A DNA stretch of 64,000 bases. Source: Aeromonas lusitana (GTDB lineage: Bacteria > Pseudomonadota > Gammaproteobacteria > Enterobacterales > Aeromonadaceae). Of the stretch, positions 37,866-48,656 are shown piece by piece. The translations under genes and the position numbers were made by a program. The notes beneath the pieces are model-generated. The model was not told where the DNA came from, made no database searches, and saw only the letters and a list, made by a program, of their open reading frames with translations. The stretch is from NCBI RefSeq assembly GCF_002812985.1, contig NZ_PGCP01000028.1, forward strand, positions 1 to 64,000, in the 5' to 3' direction. The first letter of the stretch is position 1; each line of letters starts with the position of its first letter.

Positions 37866-38987
37866 ATGCATAACTTGAGCAAAATGGCAGTCAGAGCAGC
37901 GGTTTCTTTGGCTCTGTTTGGAGCAGCTTCCATGGCCAATGCGGCCGATACCATCAAGATCGGTATCGCCGGCCCGGTCACAGGACCGGTCGCCCAGTAC
38001 GGTGACATGCAGTTCACCGGCGGCAAGATGGCGGTCGAGCAGATCAACAAGGCGGGCGGCATCAAGGGCAAGCAGATCGAAGCCATCGTCTATGACGACG
38101 CCTGCGATCCCAAGCAGGCCGTGGCGGTCGCCAACAAGGTGATCAACGACGGCGTCAAGTTCGTGGTCGGTCACCTCTGCTCCGACAACACCCTGCCCGC
38201 CTCCGACATCTATGAAGATGAAGGCGTGCTGATGATCACCCCGGCCTCCACCAACCCCAAGATCACCGAGCGCGGCTACCAGCTGACCATGCGCACTATC
38301 GGCCTGGACAGCGATCAGGGCCCGACCGCTGCCAAGTACATCATCGAGCAGGTCAAGCCCCAGCGTGTGGCCGTCATCCACGACAAGAAGCAGTACGGTG
38401 AAGGCATCGCCTCCAGCGTCAAGGCCGAGCTGGACAAGGCTGGCGTCAAGGTAGTGGCGTTCGAAGGCATCACCGCCGGGGACAAGGACTTCTCCGCCCT
38501 GATCGCCAAGCTGCAGAAAGAGAACGTGGACTTCGTCTATTACGGTGGCTACCACCCGGAGCTGGGTCTGATCCTGCGCCAGGCTGGCGAGAAGGGTCTG
38601 AAGGCCAAGTTCATGGGTCCGGAAGGCGTGGGTAACAAGGACATCTCCGCCATCGGCGGCCCGGCTTCCGAAGGCCTGCTGGTCACCCTGCCGAACAAAT
38701 ATGACCTGGTGCCCGCCAACGCCCCCATCGTGGCAGCGTTCAAGGCCAAGGGTCAGGACTCCTCCGGTCCGTTCGTCTGGACTACCTATGCCGCGGTACA
38801 GACCCTGGCTGCCGGTATCGCCAAGGCGGGTGCAGACGATCCTGCCGCCGTGGCTGCCGCCATCAAGGCTGCACCGATCGACACCGTCATGGGTCCCCTG
38901 AGCTGGGCACCGAACGGTGACCTGAAAGGCTTCGAGTTCGGCGTCTTCCAGTGGCACGCCGACGGCACCTCCACCCAAGTCAAATAA
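37866..38987 (+). CDS. livK: Branched-chain amino acid binding protein LivK/LivJ
   Basis: 373 residues. Signal peptide about 1-26 (ends SMANA before ADTIKIG). The mature periplasmic protein begins [36 protein letters not shown] and includes [29 protein letters not shown], both LivJ/LivK hallmarks. It delivers leucine, isoleucine or valine to LivHMGF encoded downstream. A hairpin after the stop may set its high expression relative to the rest of the operon. LivJ and LivK cannot be told apart by reading. Confidence 0.94.
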   Translation: MHNLSKMAVRAAVSLALFGAASMANAADTIKIGIAGPVTGPVAQYGDMQFTGGKMAVEQINKAGGIKGKQIEAIVYDDACDPKQAVAVANKVINDGVKFVVGHLCSDNTLPASDIYEDEGVLMITPASTNPKITERGYQLTMRTIGLDSDQGPTAAKYIIEQVKPQRVAVIHDKKQYGEGIASSVKAELDKAGVKVVAFEGITAGDKDFSALIAKLQKENVDFVYYGGYHPELGLILRQAGEKGLKAKFMGPEGVGNKDISAIGGPASEGLLVTLPNKYDLVPANAPIVAAFKAKGQDSSGPFVWTTYAAVQTLAAGIAKAGADDPAAVAAAIKAAPIDTVMGPLSWAPNGDLKGFEFGVFQWHADGTSTQVK

Positions 38988-38997
38988 TCTGCCGGTC

Positions 38998-39019
38998 GGG
39001 GGTGACAAGCGTCACCCCC
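38998..39019 (+). promoter_or_regulatory. Intercistronic hairpin after livK
   Basis: GGGGGTGAC-aagc-GTCACCCCC followed by a pyrimidine-rich, interrupted T stretch, between livK and livH. It may act as a partial terminator or 3' stabiliser that raises binding protein over membrane components. Confidence 0.7.
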
Positions 39020-39053
39020 TCCTTTCTTTGCGGGCAAGTACAGGGAACGCAGT

Positions 39054-39976
<923 letters not shown>

Positions 39977-39980
<4 letters not shown>

Positions 39981-41245
39981 AAAAACAATTTATCCATGCC
40001 TGCATCGCCAGCCTGATGCTGATGGTGCTCTCCTTCTGGCTGCTGGGCTTCAAGCTCGAGACCGACGGCAACCGCCTGCAGGTGATAAGCCGGCTCGATG
40101 TGTCGCTGGCCTGGCTGCTGGGGGGCGCCACCATCGTCTTCTGGTTCCAGATGCTGCGCGGCCAGATTTCCAAGCTGTTCCAGGCCTCCATCAGCGGCTT
40201 CTCCGTCGGTTTCACCAAGCTGGTGCTGCCAAGCCCTGAAGAGGCCCCCAAGCTCTATAACCTGACCGCTGTGCTGGTGCTCTTGTTCGCGGTGAGCTGG
40301 CCCTTCATGGCCTCTCGCGGCGCCATCGATCTCGCCACCCTGACGCTGATCTACATCATGCTGGGGCTGGGACTGAACGTGGTGGTGGGCCTCGCCGGCC
40401 TGCTGGATCTCGGCTACGTCGGCTTCTACGCGGTCGGTGCTTACAGCTATGCCCTGCTCAACACCTACTTCGGGCTGAGCTTCTGGGAGTGTCTGCCCAT
40501 CGCCGGCCTGATGGCGGCCACCTTCGGCTTCCTGCTCGGCTTCCCGGTGCTGCGGCTGCGAGGAGACTACCTGGCCATAGTGACCTTGGGCTTTGGGGAG
40601 ATCATCCGCATCCTGCTCAACAACATGACCAGCCTGACCGGCGGCCCGAACGGCATCTCCGGCATCCCCAAACCGACCCTGGGGGGGCTGGAATTCAACC
40701 GCACCGTCAAGGACGGGGGTTTTGGCACCTTCCACGAATTCTTCGGCATCGCCTACAACGGCAACCACAAGGTGATCTTCCTCTACCTGATGGCGCTGGT
40801 GCTGGTGATCGCCACCCTGTTCGTCATCAACCGCCTGCTGCGCATGCCGCTCGGCCGTGCCTGGGAGGCGCTGCGGGAAGACGAGATCGCCTGCAAGTCG
40901 CTGGGCCTCAACCCCACCATCATCAAGCTGACCGCCTTCACCATAGGTGCCTGCTTCGCAGGCTTCGCCGGCAGCTTCTTCGCCTCGCGCCAGGGCTTCA
41001 TCAGCCCGGAGTCCTTCGTCTTCATCGAGTCGGCCATCGTGCTCGCCATAGTGGTGCTGGGCGGCATGGGCTCCCAGATCGGGGTGGTGCTGGCCGCCAT
41101 AGTCATGACGGTACTGCCGGAGCTGGCCCGTGAGTTCAACGAGTACCGCATGCTGATGTTCGGCCTGCTGATGGTGTTCATGATGATCTGGCGACCCCAG
41201 GGTCTGCTGCCCATGAGCCGCCCCCATCTGGAGCTTAGAAAATGA
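39977..41245 (+). CDS. livM: Branched-chain amino acid permease LivM
   Basis: 422 residues (E. coli 425). Second permease subunit. An N-terminal extension of about 100 residues has three hydrophobic segments, then the conserved core: [56 protein letters not shown] and [18 protein letters not shown]. It overlaps livH and livG by ATGA at both ends, so the operon is tightly coupled. Confidence 0.95.
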
Positions 41246-42015
41246 GCAACAATCAGAAATTGTTGGAAGTCTCTGATCTCTCCATGCGCTTCGGCGGCTT
41301 GCTGGCAGTCAACGGCGTCAAGCTGGACGTGGACAAGGGGGAGGTGATCTCCATCATTGGCCCGAACGGCGCTGGCAAGACCACCATCTTCAACTGCCTG
41401 ACCGGTTTCTACCGTCCAAGCGGCGGCGTGATCCGTTACCGGGGTGAGGAGATCCAGGGCTTGCCCGGCCACCTCATCGCCCGCAAGGGGATCGTGCGCA
41501 CCTTCCAGCACGTTCGTCTCTTTAAAGAGATGACGGCAGTGGAAAATCTGTTGGTCGCCCAGCATCGCCACCTGAATACCAGCTTCGTCGCCGGCCTGTT
41601 CAAGACCCCCTCCTTCCGCCGCGCCGAGAAAGAGGGGCTGGAGCAGTCCGCCTTCTGGCTGGAGAAGGTGGGCCTCAAGGATCTCGCCAACCGTGCCGCC
41701 GGCAACCTGGCCTATGGTCAGCAGCGTCGCCTCGAAATAGCCCGCTGCATGGCGACCAGGCCAGAGCTGCTGATGCTGGATGAGCCGGCCGCCGGCCTCA
41801 ACCCCCACGAGACGGACGAGCTGAACGAGCTCATCTCCAACTTGCGGGACGAGTTCGGGGTCTCGGTACTGCTGATCGAGCACGACATGAAGCTGGTGAT
41901 GGAGATCTCCAACCGCATCTTCGTGGTCAACCAGGGCACACCGCTGGCCCACGGCAAACCGATCGAGATCCGTAACAATCCGGCCGTGATCAAGGCCTAT
42001 CTGGGCGAATCCTAG
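41242..42015 (+). CDS. livG: Branched-chain amino acid ABC ATPase LivG
   Basis: 257 residues. Walker [19 protein letters not shown], signature [15 protein letters not shown], Walker [13 protein letters not shown] and switch His in [13 protein letters not shown] ATPase for LivHM. Starts inside the livM stop. Confidence 0.96.
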   Translation: MSNNQKLLEVSDLSMRFGGLLAVNGVKLDVDKGEVISIIGPNGAGKTTIFNCLTGFYRPSGGVIRYRGEEIQGLPGHLIARKGIVRTFQHVRLFKEMTAVENLLVAQHRHLNTSFVAGLFKTPSFRRAEKEGLEQSAFWLEKVGLKDLANRAAGNLAYGQQRRLEIARCMATRPELLMLDEPAAGLNPHETDELNELISNLRDEFGVSVLLIEHDMKLVMEISNRIFVVNQGTPLAHGKPIEIRNNPAVIKAYLGES

Positions 42016-42023
42016 GAGTCATG

Positions 42024-42725
42024 ATGTTAGAACTTCGCAACGTATCGACCCATTACGGCAAGATCCAGGCACTGCACGACGTCAGCGTCGAGGTCAAAGA
42101 GGGCGAGATAGTCACCCTGATCGGCGCCAACGGCGCCGGCAAGACCACCTTGTTGATGACCCTCTGCGGTGAACCCAAGCCCAGCAGCGGCAGCATCTGG
42201 TTCGAGGGGGAGCAGATAAGCTCCCTCACCACAGCCCGCATCATGCGCAAGGACATCGCAGTCGTACCCGAGGGACGACGAATCTTCGCCCGCCTGACGG
42301 TGCAGGAGAATCTGCTGATGGGTGCCTTCTTTGTAGATAAAGAGGAGCAAAACGGCCTGCTTGACCAGGTGTTTACCCTGTTCCCGCGCCTGCATGAGCG
42401 GCTGGAGCAGAGGGCCGGCACCATGTCCGGCGGCGAGCAGCAGATGCTGGCCATAGGCCGCGCCCTGATGAGCAAGCCGCGCCTGCTGCTGCTGGATGAA
42501 CCCTCCCTCGGGCTGGCCCCCATCGTCATCCAGCAGATCTTCGACACCATATTGCAGCTGAGGGAGAAGGGCATGACCATCTTCCTGGTGGAGCAGAATG
42601 CCAACCAGGCGCTCAAACTGGCGGACCGGGGCTACGTGCTGGAGAACGGTCACGTGGTGTTGCAAGACACGGGCGCGGCCCTGCTGGCGAACCCTGCGGT
42701 GCGCCAGGCGTACCTCGGCGGCTGA
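42024..42725 (+). CDS. livF: Branched-chain amino acid ABC ATPase LivF
   Basis: 233 residues. Walker A LIGANGAGKTTLLMTLCG, signature MSGGEQQMLAIGRALM, Walker B LLLLDEPSLGLAP and IFLVEQNANQAL. The second of two adjacent ATGs (42021, 42024) is preferred because AGGAG lies 5 bases upstream of it and MLEL matches the family. An AraC regulator starts 2 bases after its stop. Confidence 0.95.
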   Translation: MLELRNVSTHYGKIQALHDVSVEVKEGEIVTLIGANGAGKTTLLMTLCGEPKPSSGSIWFEGEQISSLTTARIMRKDIAVVPEGRRIFARLTVQENLLMGAFFVDKEEQNGLLDQVFTLFPRLHERLEQRAGTMSGGEQQMLAIGRALMSKPRLLLLDEPSLGLAPIVIQQIFDTILQLREKGMTIFLVEQNANQALKLADRGYVLENGHVVLQDTGAALLANPAVRQAYLGG

Positions 42726-42727
42726 TC

Positions 42728-43573
42728 ATGGGCAGGTCAAGGGAGACGCCGGACAGTCACAGCTTCTGGCACGACCCTGCCCTGCCGTTTATCGAGGCGC
42801 GGGCGGTGCAGGATGGCCGCCGCGTCTGTTATGACAAACACAGCCACGCCCACTTCTCCATCGGGGCCATCACAGGCGGCCACAGTCATTACCTCAACCA
42901 GCGCAGCAATCAGGAGGTCGGCAGCGGCCACCTGGTGCTGATGAACCCGGAGGAGGTGCATGCCTGCAACCCCATCGCGGATGAGCCCTGGTCCTATCTG
43001 ATGTTCTACCTCGACACCGACTGGTTGCAAGGTCAGCAGGAGGAGGCCGACCTCGGCGCCACGTTTCGCCCCTTCGACATGACCGCCAGCCGGGATCCGG
43101 TTCTGTATCAGGCGTTGCAACAACTCCACCACCAGCTGACCCAGGCACCCGATCCCCTGGCCAAAGAGGTGGCCTGCCACCAGTTCAGCCGCCAGCTGCT
43201 GGCCAGACTGACCCCGGCCCGCTGGGATGACAGGCCGCCGCAGCACCTGCAACGGGCCGCCGAGCTGATGCAGGATGAGTGCGCCAGCCCTCTCAGCCTG
43301 CAGCAGTTGAGCACGGTGGCCGGGCTCACTCCCTCCCACTTCGTGCGCACCTTCTGCCACCACTACGGCATGACGCCCCACGCCTATCTGCTGGACCAGC
43401 GCATCCGCCACGCCCGCCTCCTGCTCAGGCAGGGACTCCCCCTCACAGAAGTCGCGCTGGCAAGCGGCTTCGCCGATCAGGCCCACTTCCAGCGCCAGTT
43501 CAAACGCAGGGTCGCCGCCACCCCTGGCCAATACAGAACGCAACTCGCAGCCCGGCCTCAGCGCACCAGGTAG
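42728..43573 (+). CDS. AraC-family regulator attached to the liv operon
   Basis: 281 residues. The N-terminal AraC-type cupin (about 20-140) has HSHAHFSIGAITGGHSHYLNQRSNQEVGSGHLVLMNPEEVHAC. Two C-terminal helix-turn-helix motifs follow: SPLSLQQLSTVAGLTPSHFVRTFCHHYGMTPHAYLLDQRI and LTEVALASGFADQAHFQRQFKRRVAATPGQY. This layout is common in regulators of LysE-type exporters, and a LysE gene is its convergent neighbour, their ends overlapping by 16 bases. Starting 2 bases after livF, it may also be co-expressed with branched-chain amino acid uptake. Confidence 0.9.
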   Translation: MGRSRETPDSHSFWHDPALPFIEARAVQDGRRVCYDKHSHAHFSIGAITGGHSHYLNQRSNQEVGSGHLVLMNPEEVHACNPIADEPWSYLMFYLDTDWLQGQQEEADLGATFRPFDMTASRDPVLYQALQQLHHQLTQAPDPLAKEVACHQFSRQLLARLTPARWDDRPPQHLQRAAELMQDECASPLSLQQLSTVAGLTPSHFVRTFCHHYGMTPHAYLLDQRIRHARLLLRQGLPLTEVALASGFADQAHFQRQFKRRVAATPGQYRTQLAARPQRTR

Positions 43574-44145
43574 GCGGTGCTCAGCACCAGCAGCAGGGCC
43601 ATGGCCCGGTTGAACCAGCGCAAGCGGCGGGGAGAGAGCAGCGCCTGTTGCAGCCGGCTGCCCAGATAGGCCCAGCAGGCGATGGAGCCAAGACAGATCA
43701 CCAGATAGATACCGGTGAACAGCATGATCTGCCCGAGCCCGCCCGCGGCCCCGTAAGCTCCCATCCCCATGCTGGCCGCCAGCCAGGCCTTGGGGTTGAG
43801 CCACTGCATCAGGGCGCCGTACAGGAAGGCAGGCGGGGCCTCGCCCTGCCCTTCCACCCGGCCCCCGTCCACCAGCAGTTGCCAGGCCATGTAGCAGAGA
43901 AAGAGAACGCCCCCCCAGCGCATGGCATCCTCCGCCATGGGCCACTGCGCCAGAGCGCCGCCGAGCCCGAGCCCCATCAGCAGGAGCAGCAGGATGAAGC
44001 CCAGGGTCGCCCCCACCACGTGGCGCAAGCTGGCGTGAAAGCCGTAGCGGGCACCGGCGCCGAGGGCCACCAGATTGACCGGGCCGGGGGAGATGGACAT
44101 GGCCAGGGCAAACCCGGCCATGGAGAACAGCAGATTCATTTCCAT
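43558..44145 (-). CDS. LysE-family exporter
   Basis: 195 residues with six hydrophobic segments. It begins MEMNLLFSMAGFALAMSISPGPVNLVALGAGARYGF, the LysE/RhtB signature, and includes LMQWLNPKAWLAASMGMGAYG. Proton-linked export of amino acids or similar small molecules; substrate unknown. The ATG at 44145 is preferred to the GTG at 44154. Convergent with, and overlapping, the AraC gene, which may control it. Confidence 0.87.
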   Translation of the reverse strand: MEMNLLFSMAGFALAMSISPGPVNLVALGAGARYGFHASLRHVVGATLGFILLLLLMGLGLGGALAQWPMAEDAMRWGGVLFLCYMAWQLLVDGGRVEGQGEAPPAFLYGALMQWLNPKAWLAASMGMGAYGAAGGLGQIMLFTGIYLVICLGSIACWAYLGSRLQQALLSPRRLRWFNRAMALLLVLSTAYLVR

Positions 44146-44298
44146 AAGTGTCACTCGTGCAATGGATGGACCCCCAGCCTAACCATCCATCCCGGACCCA
44201 ATATTGAAGGAAATTGCGATCCCTCGCGGGAGACGACTTAGCGCCAGCCACGGCTTGCGGTAAACTGGCTCTCAATCATCTATTTGCAGGACATCTCA

Positions 44299-44622
44299 AT
44301 GGACCAGTTTGCCCATATCAGCGCCCAGGATGCCCACCAGAAGCTGGAGGCCGGTGAGGCCCGCCTCGTGGATATTCGCGATCCCCAGTCATTCGAGACG
44401 GCCCACGCGGTCGGCGCCTTCCATCTCACCAATGGCACCCTGGTCCGTTTCATGGACGAGGTGGATTTCGACACCCCGGTGATCGTGATGTGCTATCACG
44501 GCAACAGCAGCCAGGGCGCGGCCCAGTATCTGCTGCAACAGGGCTATGACGCCGTCTACAGCCTGGATGGCGGCTTCGAGGCCTGGCGCAGGGAGTTCCC
44601 CATTCAGGCGGGGGACGCATGA
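44299..44622 (+). CDS. glpE: Thiosulfate sulfurtransferase GlpE
   Basis: 107 residues (E. coli 108). Single-domain rhodanese. The active-site loop is [18 protein letters not shown], with the catalytic Cys. [21 protein letters not shown] is the N-terminal rhodanese motif. The ATG at 44299 has AGGA upstream; the in-frame TTG at 44284 is rejected. It overlaps glpG (ATGA). The glpR and glpD genes found nearby in E. coli are absent here. Confidence 0.94.
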   Translation: MDQFAHISAQDAHQKLEAGEARLVDIRDPQSFETAHAVGAFHLTNGTLVRFMDEVDFDTPVIVMCYHGNSSQGAAQYLLQQGYDAVYSLDGGFEAWRREFPIQAGDA

Positions 44623-45485
44623 CGGGAGCAGGCAAGTCACCCTCATCCGGCATGATCCAGCTGCTGGTGCTGGGCGACGCTCGCATGGCCCAGGCACTGG
44701 TGGATTACCTCGCCACCTTGGGCATCTCGTGCGAGCTGACCCAGTCCGAGCTCGGCGTCTCGGTCTGGCTGGCGGATGAGCAGCGTTTCGCCCAGGCTCA
44801 GCTGGAAGTGAAACGCTTCCTGGCCGAGCCGAATCACCCTCGCTACATGGAAGCCTCCTGGCAGTCCGGTCGGGCCGATGCCCGCATCGACTACAGCAAG
44901 GGGATGACGGATCCGGTCACCGACTTTCTGCATCAGGCGGGCCCCCTGACCCTGGTGGTCATCATCGCCTGCCTGGCCGTCTATGCCCTCAACGCCATCG
45001 GCCTGCCCATCTTCGACCAGCTGGCGTTCCACCCCACCCTGGCCCAGTTCACCGACTGGCAGGCATGGCGCTACGTCACCCCGGCCTTCATCCACTTCTC
45101 CGTGCTGCACCTGGTGTTCAATCTGCTGTGGTGGTGGTATCTGGGGGGTCAGATAGAGCAGCGCCTCGGCAGCGGCAAGCTGTTCATCCTGCTGATCGTC
45201 GGGGCTGCCCTGCCCAACGTGGCGGAGTTCTTCGCGAGCGGCCCGCTGTTTGGCGGCCTCTCCGGGGTGGTCTATGCCCTGCTCGGTTACTGCTGGCTGC
45301 GCGCCAAGCTGCAGCCTGATTGCGGCCTCAGCCTGCCACCGGCGCTGATGGGCTTCATGCTGTTCTGGCTGGTGCTCGGCTTCTTCGATCTGCTCGGTAC
45401 CAGCACCGCCAATATCGCCCATCTAGTCGGCCTGCTGGTGGGTCTGCTGCAAGGCTGGCTGGACAGGCATCACAGACCCACCTGA
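44619..45485 (+). CDS. glpG: Rhomboid intramembrane serine protease GlpG
   Basis: 288 residues (E. coli 276). N-terminal cytoplasmic domain (about 1-95), then six membrane helices. The catalytic serine is in [14 protein letters not shown] and the catalytic histidine in [40 protein letters not shown] holds the conserved H and N of helix 2. Start overlaps the glpE stop. Confidence 0.96.
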   Translation: MTGAGKSPSSGMIQLLVLGDARMAQALVDYLATLGISCELTQSELGVSVWLADEQRFAQAQLEVKRFLAEPNHPRYMEASWQSGRADARIDYSKGMTDPVTDFLHQAGPLTLVVIIACLAVYALNAIGLPIFDQLAFHPTLAQFTDWQAWRYVTPAFIHFSVLHLVFNLLWWWYLGGQIEQRLGSGKLFILLIVGAALPNVAEFFASGPLFGGLSGVVYALLGYCWLRAKLQPDCGLSLPPALMGFMLFWLVLGFFDLLGTSTANIAHLVGLLVGLLQGWLDRHHRPT

Positions 45486-45520
45486 CGTTCTTCCATCCAT
45501 TGTTCTGATTTCCAGAAACG

Positions 45521-45550
45521 AAAACGCCGCCCAGAGGGCGGCGTTTTTTT
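45521..45550. terminator. Bidirectional terminator between glpG and the lipase gene
   Basis: AAAACGCCGCCC-aga-GGGCGGCG followed by seven T on the plus strand, with the A run serving the minus strand. Confidence 0.9.
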
Positions 45551-45562
45551 ATGACGGCTGAC

Positions 45563-47989
45563 TTATTGCTTGAGCAGGGTCCCGTCGGTCACCTTGACCG
45601 CGGTGCCGCCGCTCATGAAGAAGCTGCCGAACTGGGTCTGCATCTCGGTCGTCACGGCGCCGGTCGGATCGAAGTTCTCGTCCGGTGCCAGCAGCGAGCT
45701 GTGGCCACCGGCCACGAAGCGGGCCGCATTGTGATTGGCCGCACCTGTGGCGGTCAGCGGTTGCAGCGCCATCACCCGGAACAGGGGCTCGGTGCCCGCC
45801 AGCGGCGCGGATGCGATGCTGTTCGGGATCACCTGATCCGACAGGCTTAGGGCGCCATCGCCCACTACTTCCGTGGCAAACAGCGGGAAGTCCGCCTTGA
45901 TGCCGCTCGCCAGGTTGATCGGGTCAGCCGAATCCAGCACCGACTGGGCCGCAAAAACATAGCTCTGCAGCGTACCGGCGGCGCTCGCCTGGGTGGTAGC
46001 GTCCAGGCTCGGCAGGAACTCGTTGATGAAGCAGTTCGCCACCGCGGTCTTGCAGTTCGGTGCATAGGCGGTGAAGGCCGTCTTCAGCTCCGGGCTACCC
46101 CCGATCAGCACGCCCATCTTGATGGTCGGGCCGAAGGTCGGTGAGTTCAGCAGCAGCGGCGCTATACCGCCGCCCGGCATGGCCAGGCCACCCGTGGTGA
46201 ACTTGAACAGGGCATCCGCCTGGGGATTACCAACAGACTGGTTGGCGACCGCCAGCAGGTTGGCCCCAGAGATGGCACCCAGGGAGTGACCCAGGAAGTG
46301 CACCTTGAGGCTGCCAGCAGTGCCGATGACGCTCTTGGCGTTGGCCAGCCCCACCGCCAGACGCAGGCCCAGCAGATCCGCCACGCTCTGTTTCAGGTTG
46401 TCCCGTGCCACCGTCAGGTAGCTCAGGTTTAGATAGGGGGTCGGGTTCTCTGAGGTGGTCACGGTCGCCATGCTGCCGCTCAGGGCGAAACCACGCTCCC
46501 CGTGCAGCGGGTGATCGATCACCACCACGGCGACATTCTTGGCCGGAGATGCTTTAGCACCGGCACCGATCTGGCCCAGCGCCAGGGCATAGGCGTTCTC
46601 CTTCACCGAGGTGACGCCATGCTGATAGATGATCACATCTGTGATGGCAGACAGCGGGGCGGCGGCAAAGATGCGCATCGGCACGGATTGCACCTCTGCC
46701 AGCGCCGGCAGCGGGTTGAAGCGGCCGATATTCAGCTCGGGATCCAGCGCCTTGCCGCCCGAGGTGAGGGTCACCCCGATGAGCTTGCTCGCCTCCGCCA
46801 GCAGCTCGGTCTGGCGAGTCGGATCGGCAATCAGTGCCCCAAGCAAGGCCGGATCCACACCTGCGCCCACCAGGCCGCCGATCACCTCACTGTCACTGGC
46901 CTTCAGGGCATTGGCGATGGCGTACAGGCTGGGGATGGCGCCGTGCCAGGACTGGGTCTTGGCTTTATCCCAGGAACCAACGGTGGCCGGCGAGGAGAGG
47001 AAGTAAGGCAGCTTGACCGCACCGGTATAAACCTTGGTGACGCTCGCCAGTCCGCTAAGGGTCGGGCTGGCAGCCACGGCGGCGGCAATGGCATCCTTCT
47101 GTTCCTGAGGCAGGAACTGTTCGGCCTCCAGCTGAGTCAGGAAGGGGGCGTTGGCCGTCACTCCCAGGGTATAGGTACCCGGCAGGCTGGTATGGCCGAG
47201 GGCATCCTGTTTCCACAGCGCAGCGGCATCCAGGTTCGGGCTGGCCTTCAGCACCGAGGCTGCGGCCCCTTTCACCGCCAACAGCACATCGGCGCCGGAC
47301 TGGGTACCGAACCAGTCGGAGAAGATCACGTGATCGCTGGTGATGCCGGTAGCGGCCTTGAACAGGCCTTCCTGCAGGGTGATCAGACCGTTGATGCTTT
47401 GTTCCTGGGCATTGCTGCCCGGGCTGCTCTTGTAGTTGCTGTAGTCGCTGCCCATCTTGACAGGGTTGCCGTCGCTGTCTTTGAGCGTATCGGTCGCCAC
47501 TATCATGTAGTAGGAGGAGGGGTTGAGCGGCTTGAGCGGCACCAGGTTCAGCTTGCCGGTCGACTCGGCGACCACGAAGTCCACGCCGTAGCTCAGCACC
47601 TTCTTCACGCCGCTCGGGCGCAGGGCCGTGCTGTCAAAGGCCAGCTCCAGCAGATAGAGGGGGGCCACAGAGGCGCCAAACTCGGCGGCGGTCGGTGCCT
47701 TGACGGTGATGCCGGAGGCGGTCACCGGCACTATCTGGATGGCCTGGGTCGTGGACCAACCATCCAGGGTGGAGAGGGCAGAAACGGGATTGGAGAGGTC
47801 CGCCGTCTCGGTGGAGAACTTCAGGGTGCCGTCGGAGGCACGGGCGGCCAGGGCGCTGGGACGCACGGCATTGGAGCCGCTCAGCAGGTAATCGAGATAG
47901 CTGGAAGTATCGCCTTTGTTATCATCGCTGCCACCACAACCGCTCAGCAGCGCACTGAGGACTGCTGCATAAATTATGTTTTTTTTCAT
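45563..47989 (-). CDS. VolA/Pla-1-family surface lipase/phospholipase lipoprotein
   Basis: 808 residues. Lipoprotein signal MKKNIIYAAVLSALLSGCGG with lipobox LSGC. The nucleophile elbow is VHFLGHSLGAISGANLL (GHSLG). Acidic and His partners are likely in the C-terminal third, perhaps the His in GGHSSLLAPDE. Length and layout match the Pla-1/VolA lipase family described from Aeromonas and Vibrio as extracellular or surface-exposed lipases/phospholipases. Which glycerolipid it prefers is not visible. Single gene; terminator shared with glpG. Confidence 0.88.
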   Translation of the reverse strand: MKKNIIYAAVLSALLSGCGGSDDNKGDTSSYLDYLLSGSNAVRPSALAARASDGTLKFSTETADLSNPVSALSTLDGWSTTQAIQIVPVTASGITVKAPTAAEFGASVAPLYLLELAFDSTALRPSGVKKVLSYGVDFVVAESTGKLNLVPLKPLNPSSYYMIVATDTLKDSDGNPVKMGSDYSNYKSSPGSNAQEQSINGLITLQEGLFKAATGITSDHVIFSDWFGTQSGADVLLAVKGAAASVLKASPNLDAAALWKQDALGHTSLPGTYTLGVTANAPFLTQLEAEQFLPQEQKDAIAAAVAASPTLSGLASVTKVYTGAVKLPYFLSSPATVGSWDKAKTQSWHGAIPSLYAIANALKASDSEVIGGLVGAGVDPALLGALIADPTRQTELLAEASKLIGVTLTSGGKALDPELNIGRFNPLPALAEVQSVPMRIFAAAPLSAITDVIIYQHGVTSVKENAYALALGQIGAGAKASPAKNVAVVVIDHPLHGERGFALSGSMATVTTSENPTPYLNLSYLTVARDNLKQSVADLLGLRLAVGLANAKSVIGTAGSLKVHFLGHSLGAISGANLLAVANQSVGNPQADALFKFTTGGLAMPGGGIAPLLLNSPTFGPTIKMGVLIGGSPELKTAFTAYAPNCKTAVANCFINEFLPSLDATTQASAAGTLQSYVFAAQSVLDSADPINLASGIKADFPLFATEVVGDGALSLSDQVIPNSIASAPLAGTEPLFRVMALQPLTATGAANHNAARFVAGGHSSLLAPDENFDPTGAVTTEMQTQFGSFFMSGGTAVKVTDGTLLKQ

Positions 47990-48289
47990 GTCCTTATCTC
48001 TTTTATGTTGTTATCCATGATGAGCCTGACGGGGTAGGGTTCATACCCGACCGGGTCATATTAACAGCAAGATAACAATTAATAAGCCTCTGGTCGGTCA
48101 TCTGATCTGATTTTTTTGTGTGCAACATCAAGGAATTGAAATCGCTCCCCGGCGGCGGAGGGTAACAGCATCCCGGGCAATACCAGACCCGACCAGAGCT
48201 TGTTTACCGTCGGTACGCAAAAAGCCACCCCGATCTCGGCAAAGGGGGGCATTTGTCGGTAGAATGGCCCATCGCTTAAGGAGAACCCC
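47990..48289. other. Divergent control region between the lipase gene and ubiK
   Basis: 300 bases holding both promoters. A dyad around GGGGTAGGGTTCATACCCGA (48030-48050) and a TAGAAT -10-like sequence about 30 bases before the ubiK start are visible. No further gene was found. Confidence 0.45.
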
Positions 48290-48547
48290 ATGATCGACCC
48301 GAAGAAACTGGAAGAGATCGCCAAACAGGTACACAACGCCCTGCCGCCCGGTATTCGCAGCATGGGTGAAGAGGTGGAGAAGAAGACCCGTCAGGTGCTG
48401 CAGTCCCAGCTGAACAAGCTGGATCTGGTCAGCCGTGAGGAGTTTGACGTGCAGACCAAGGTGCTGCTGCGCACCCGGGAGAAGCTGACCGCCCTCGAGG
48501 CCAAGCTGGCCCAGCTGGAACAGCAGCTCGGCGCCAAGGGCGAGTAA
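48290..48547 (+). CDS. ubiK: Ubiquinone biosynthesis accessory factor UbiK
   Basis: 85 residues, previously Yqi[56 protein letters not shown] is the BMFP family pattern, ending in a coiled coil (about 55-82). It binds lipid and the UbiJ partner and helps the hydroxylation steps of ubiquinone synthesis. GGAGAACCCC precedes the ATG. ubiD, another ubiquinone gene, is close by. Confidence 0.93.
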   Translation: MIDPKKLEEIAKQVHNALPPGIRSMGEEVEKKTRQVLQSQLNKLDLVSREEFDVQTKVLLRTREKLTALEAKLAQLEQQLGAKGE

Positions 48548-48593
48548 TCTCGCCGAACGTCGGGCCAGCAGCACCCGCCCCGACGGCACATAA

Positions 48594-48622
48594 AACAAAC
48601 CCCAGCCTGGCTGGGGTTTGTT
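48594..48622. terminator. Bidirectional terminator between ubiK and fre
   Basis: AACAAACCCCAGCC-t-GGCTGGGGTTTGTT is a 29-base near-perfect dyad between convergent genes. Confidence 0.85.
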
Positions 48623-48656
48623 GTTTCTGGAACAGCGAAGAGACGCCGGCTATCGC

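Noticed and set aside
46502..48037. 511-codon open frame on the plus strand
   Set aside because: Antisense to the lipase gene, with no recognisable domain and the composition of a shadow frame.
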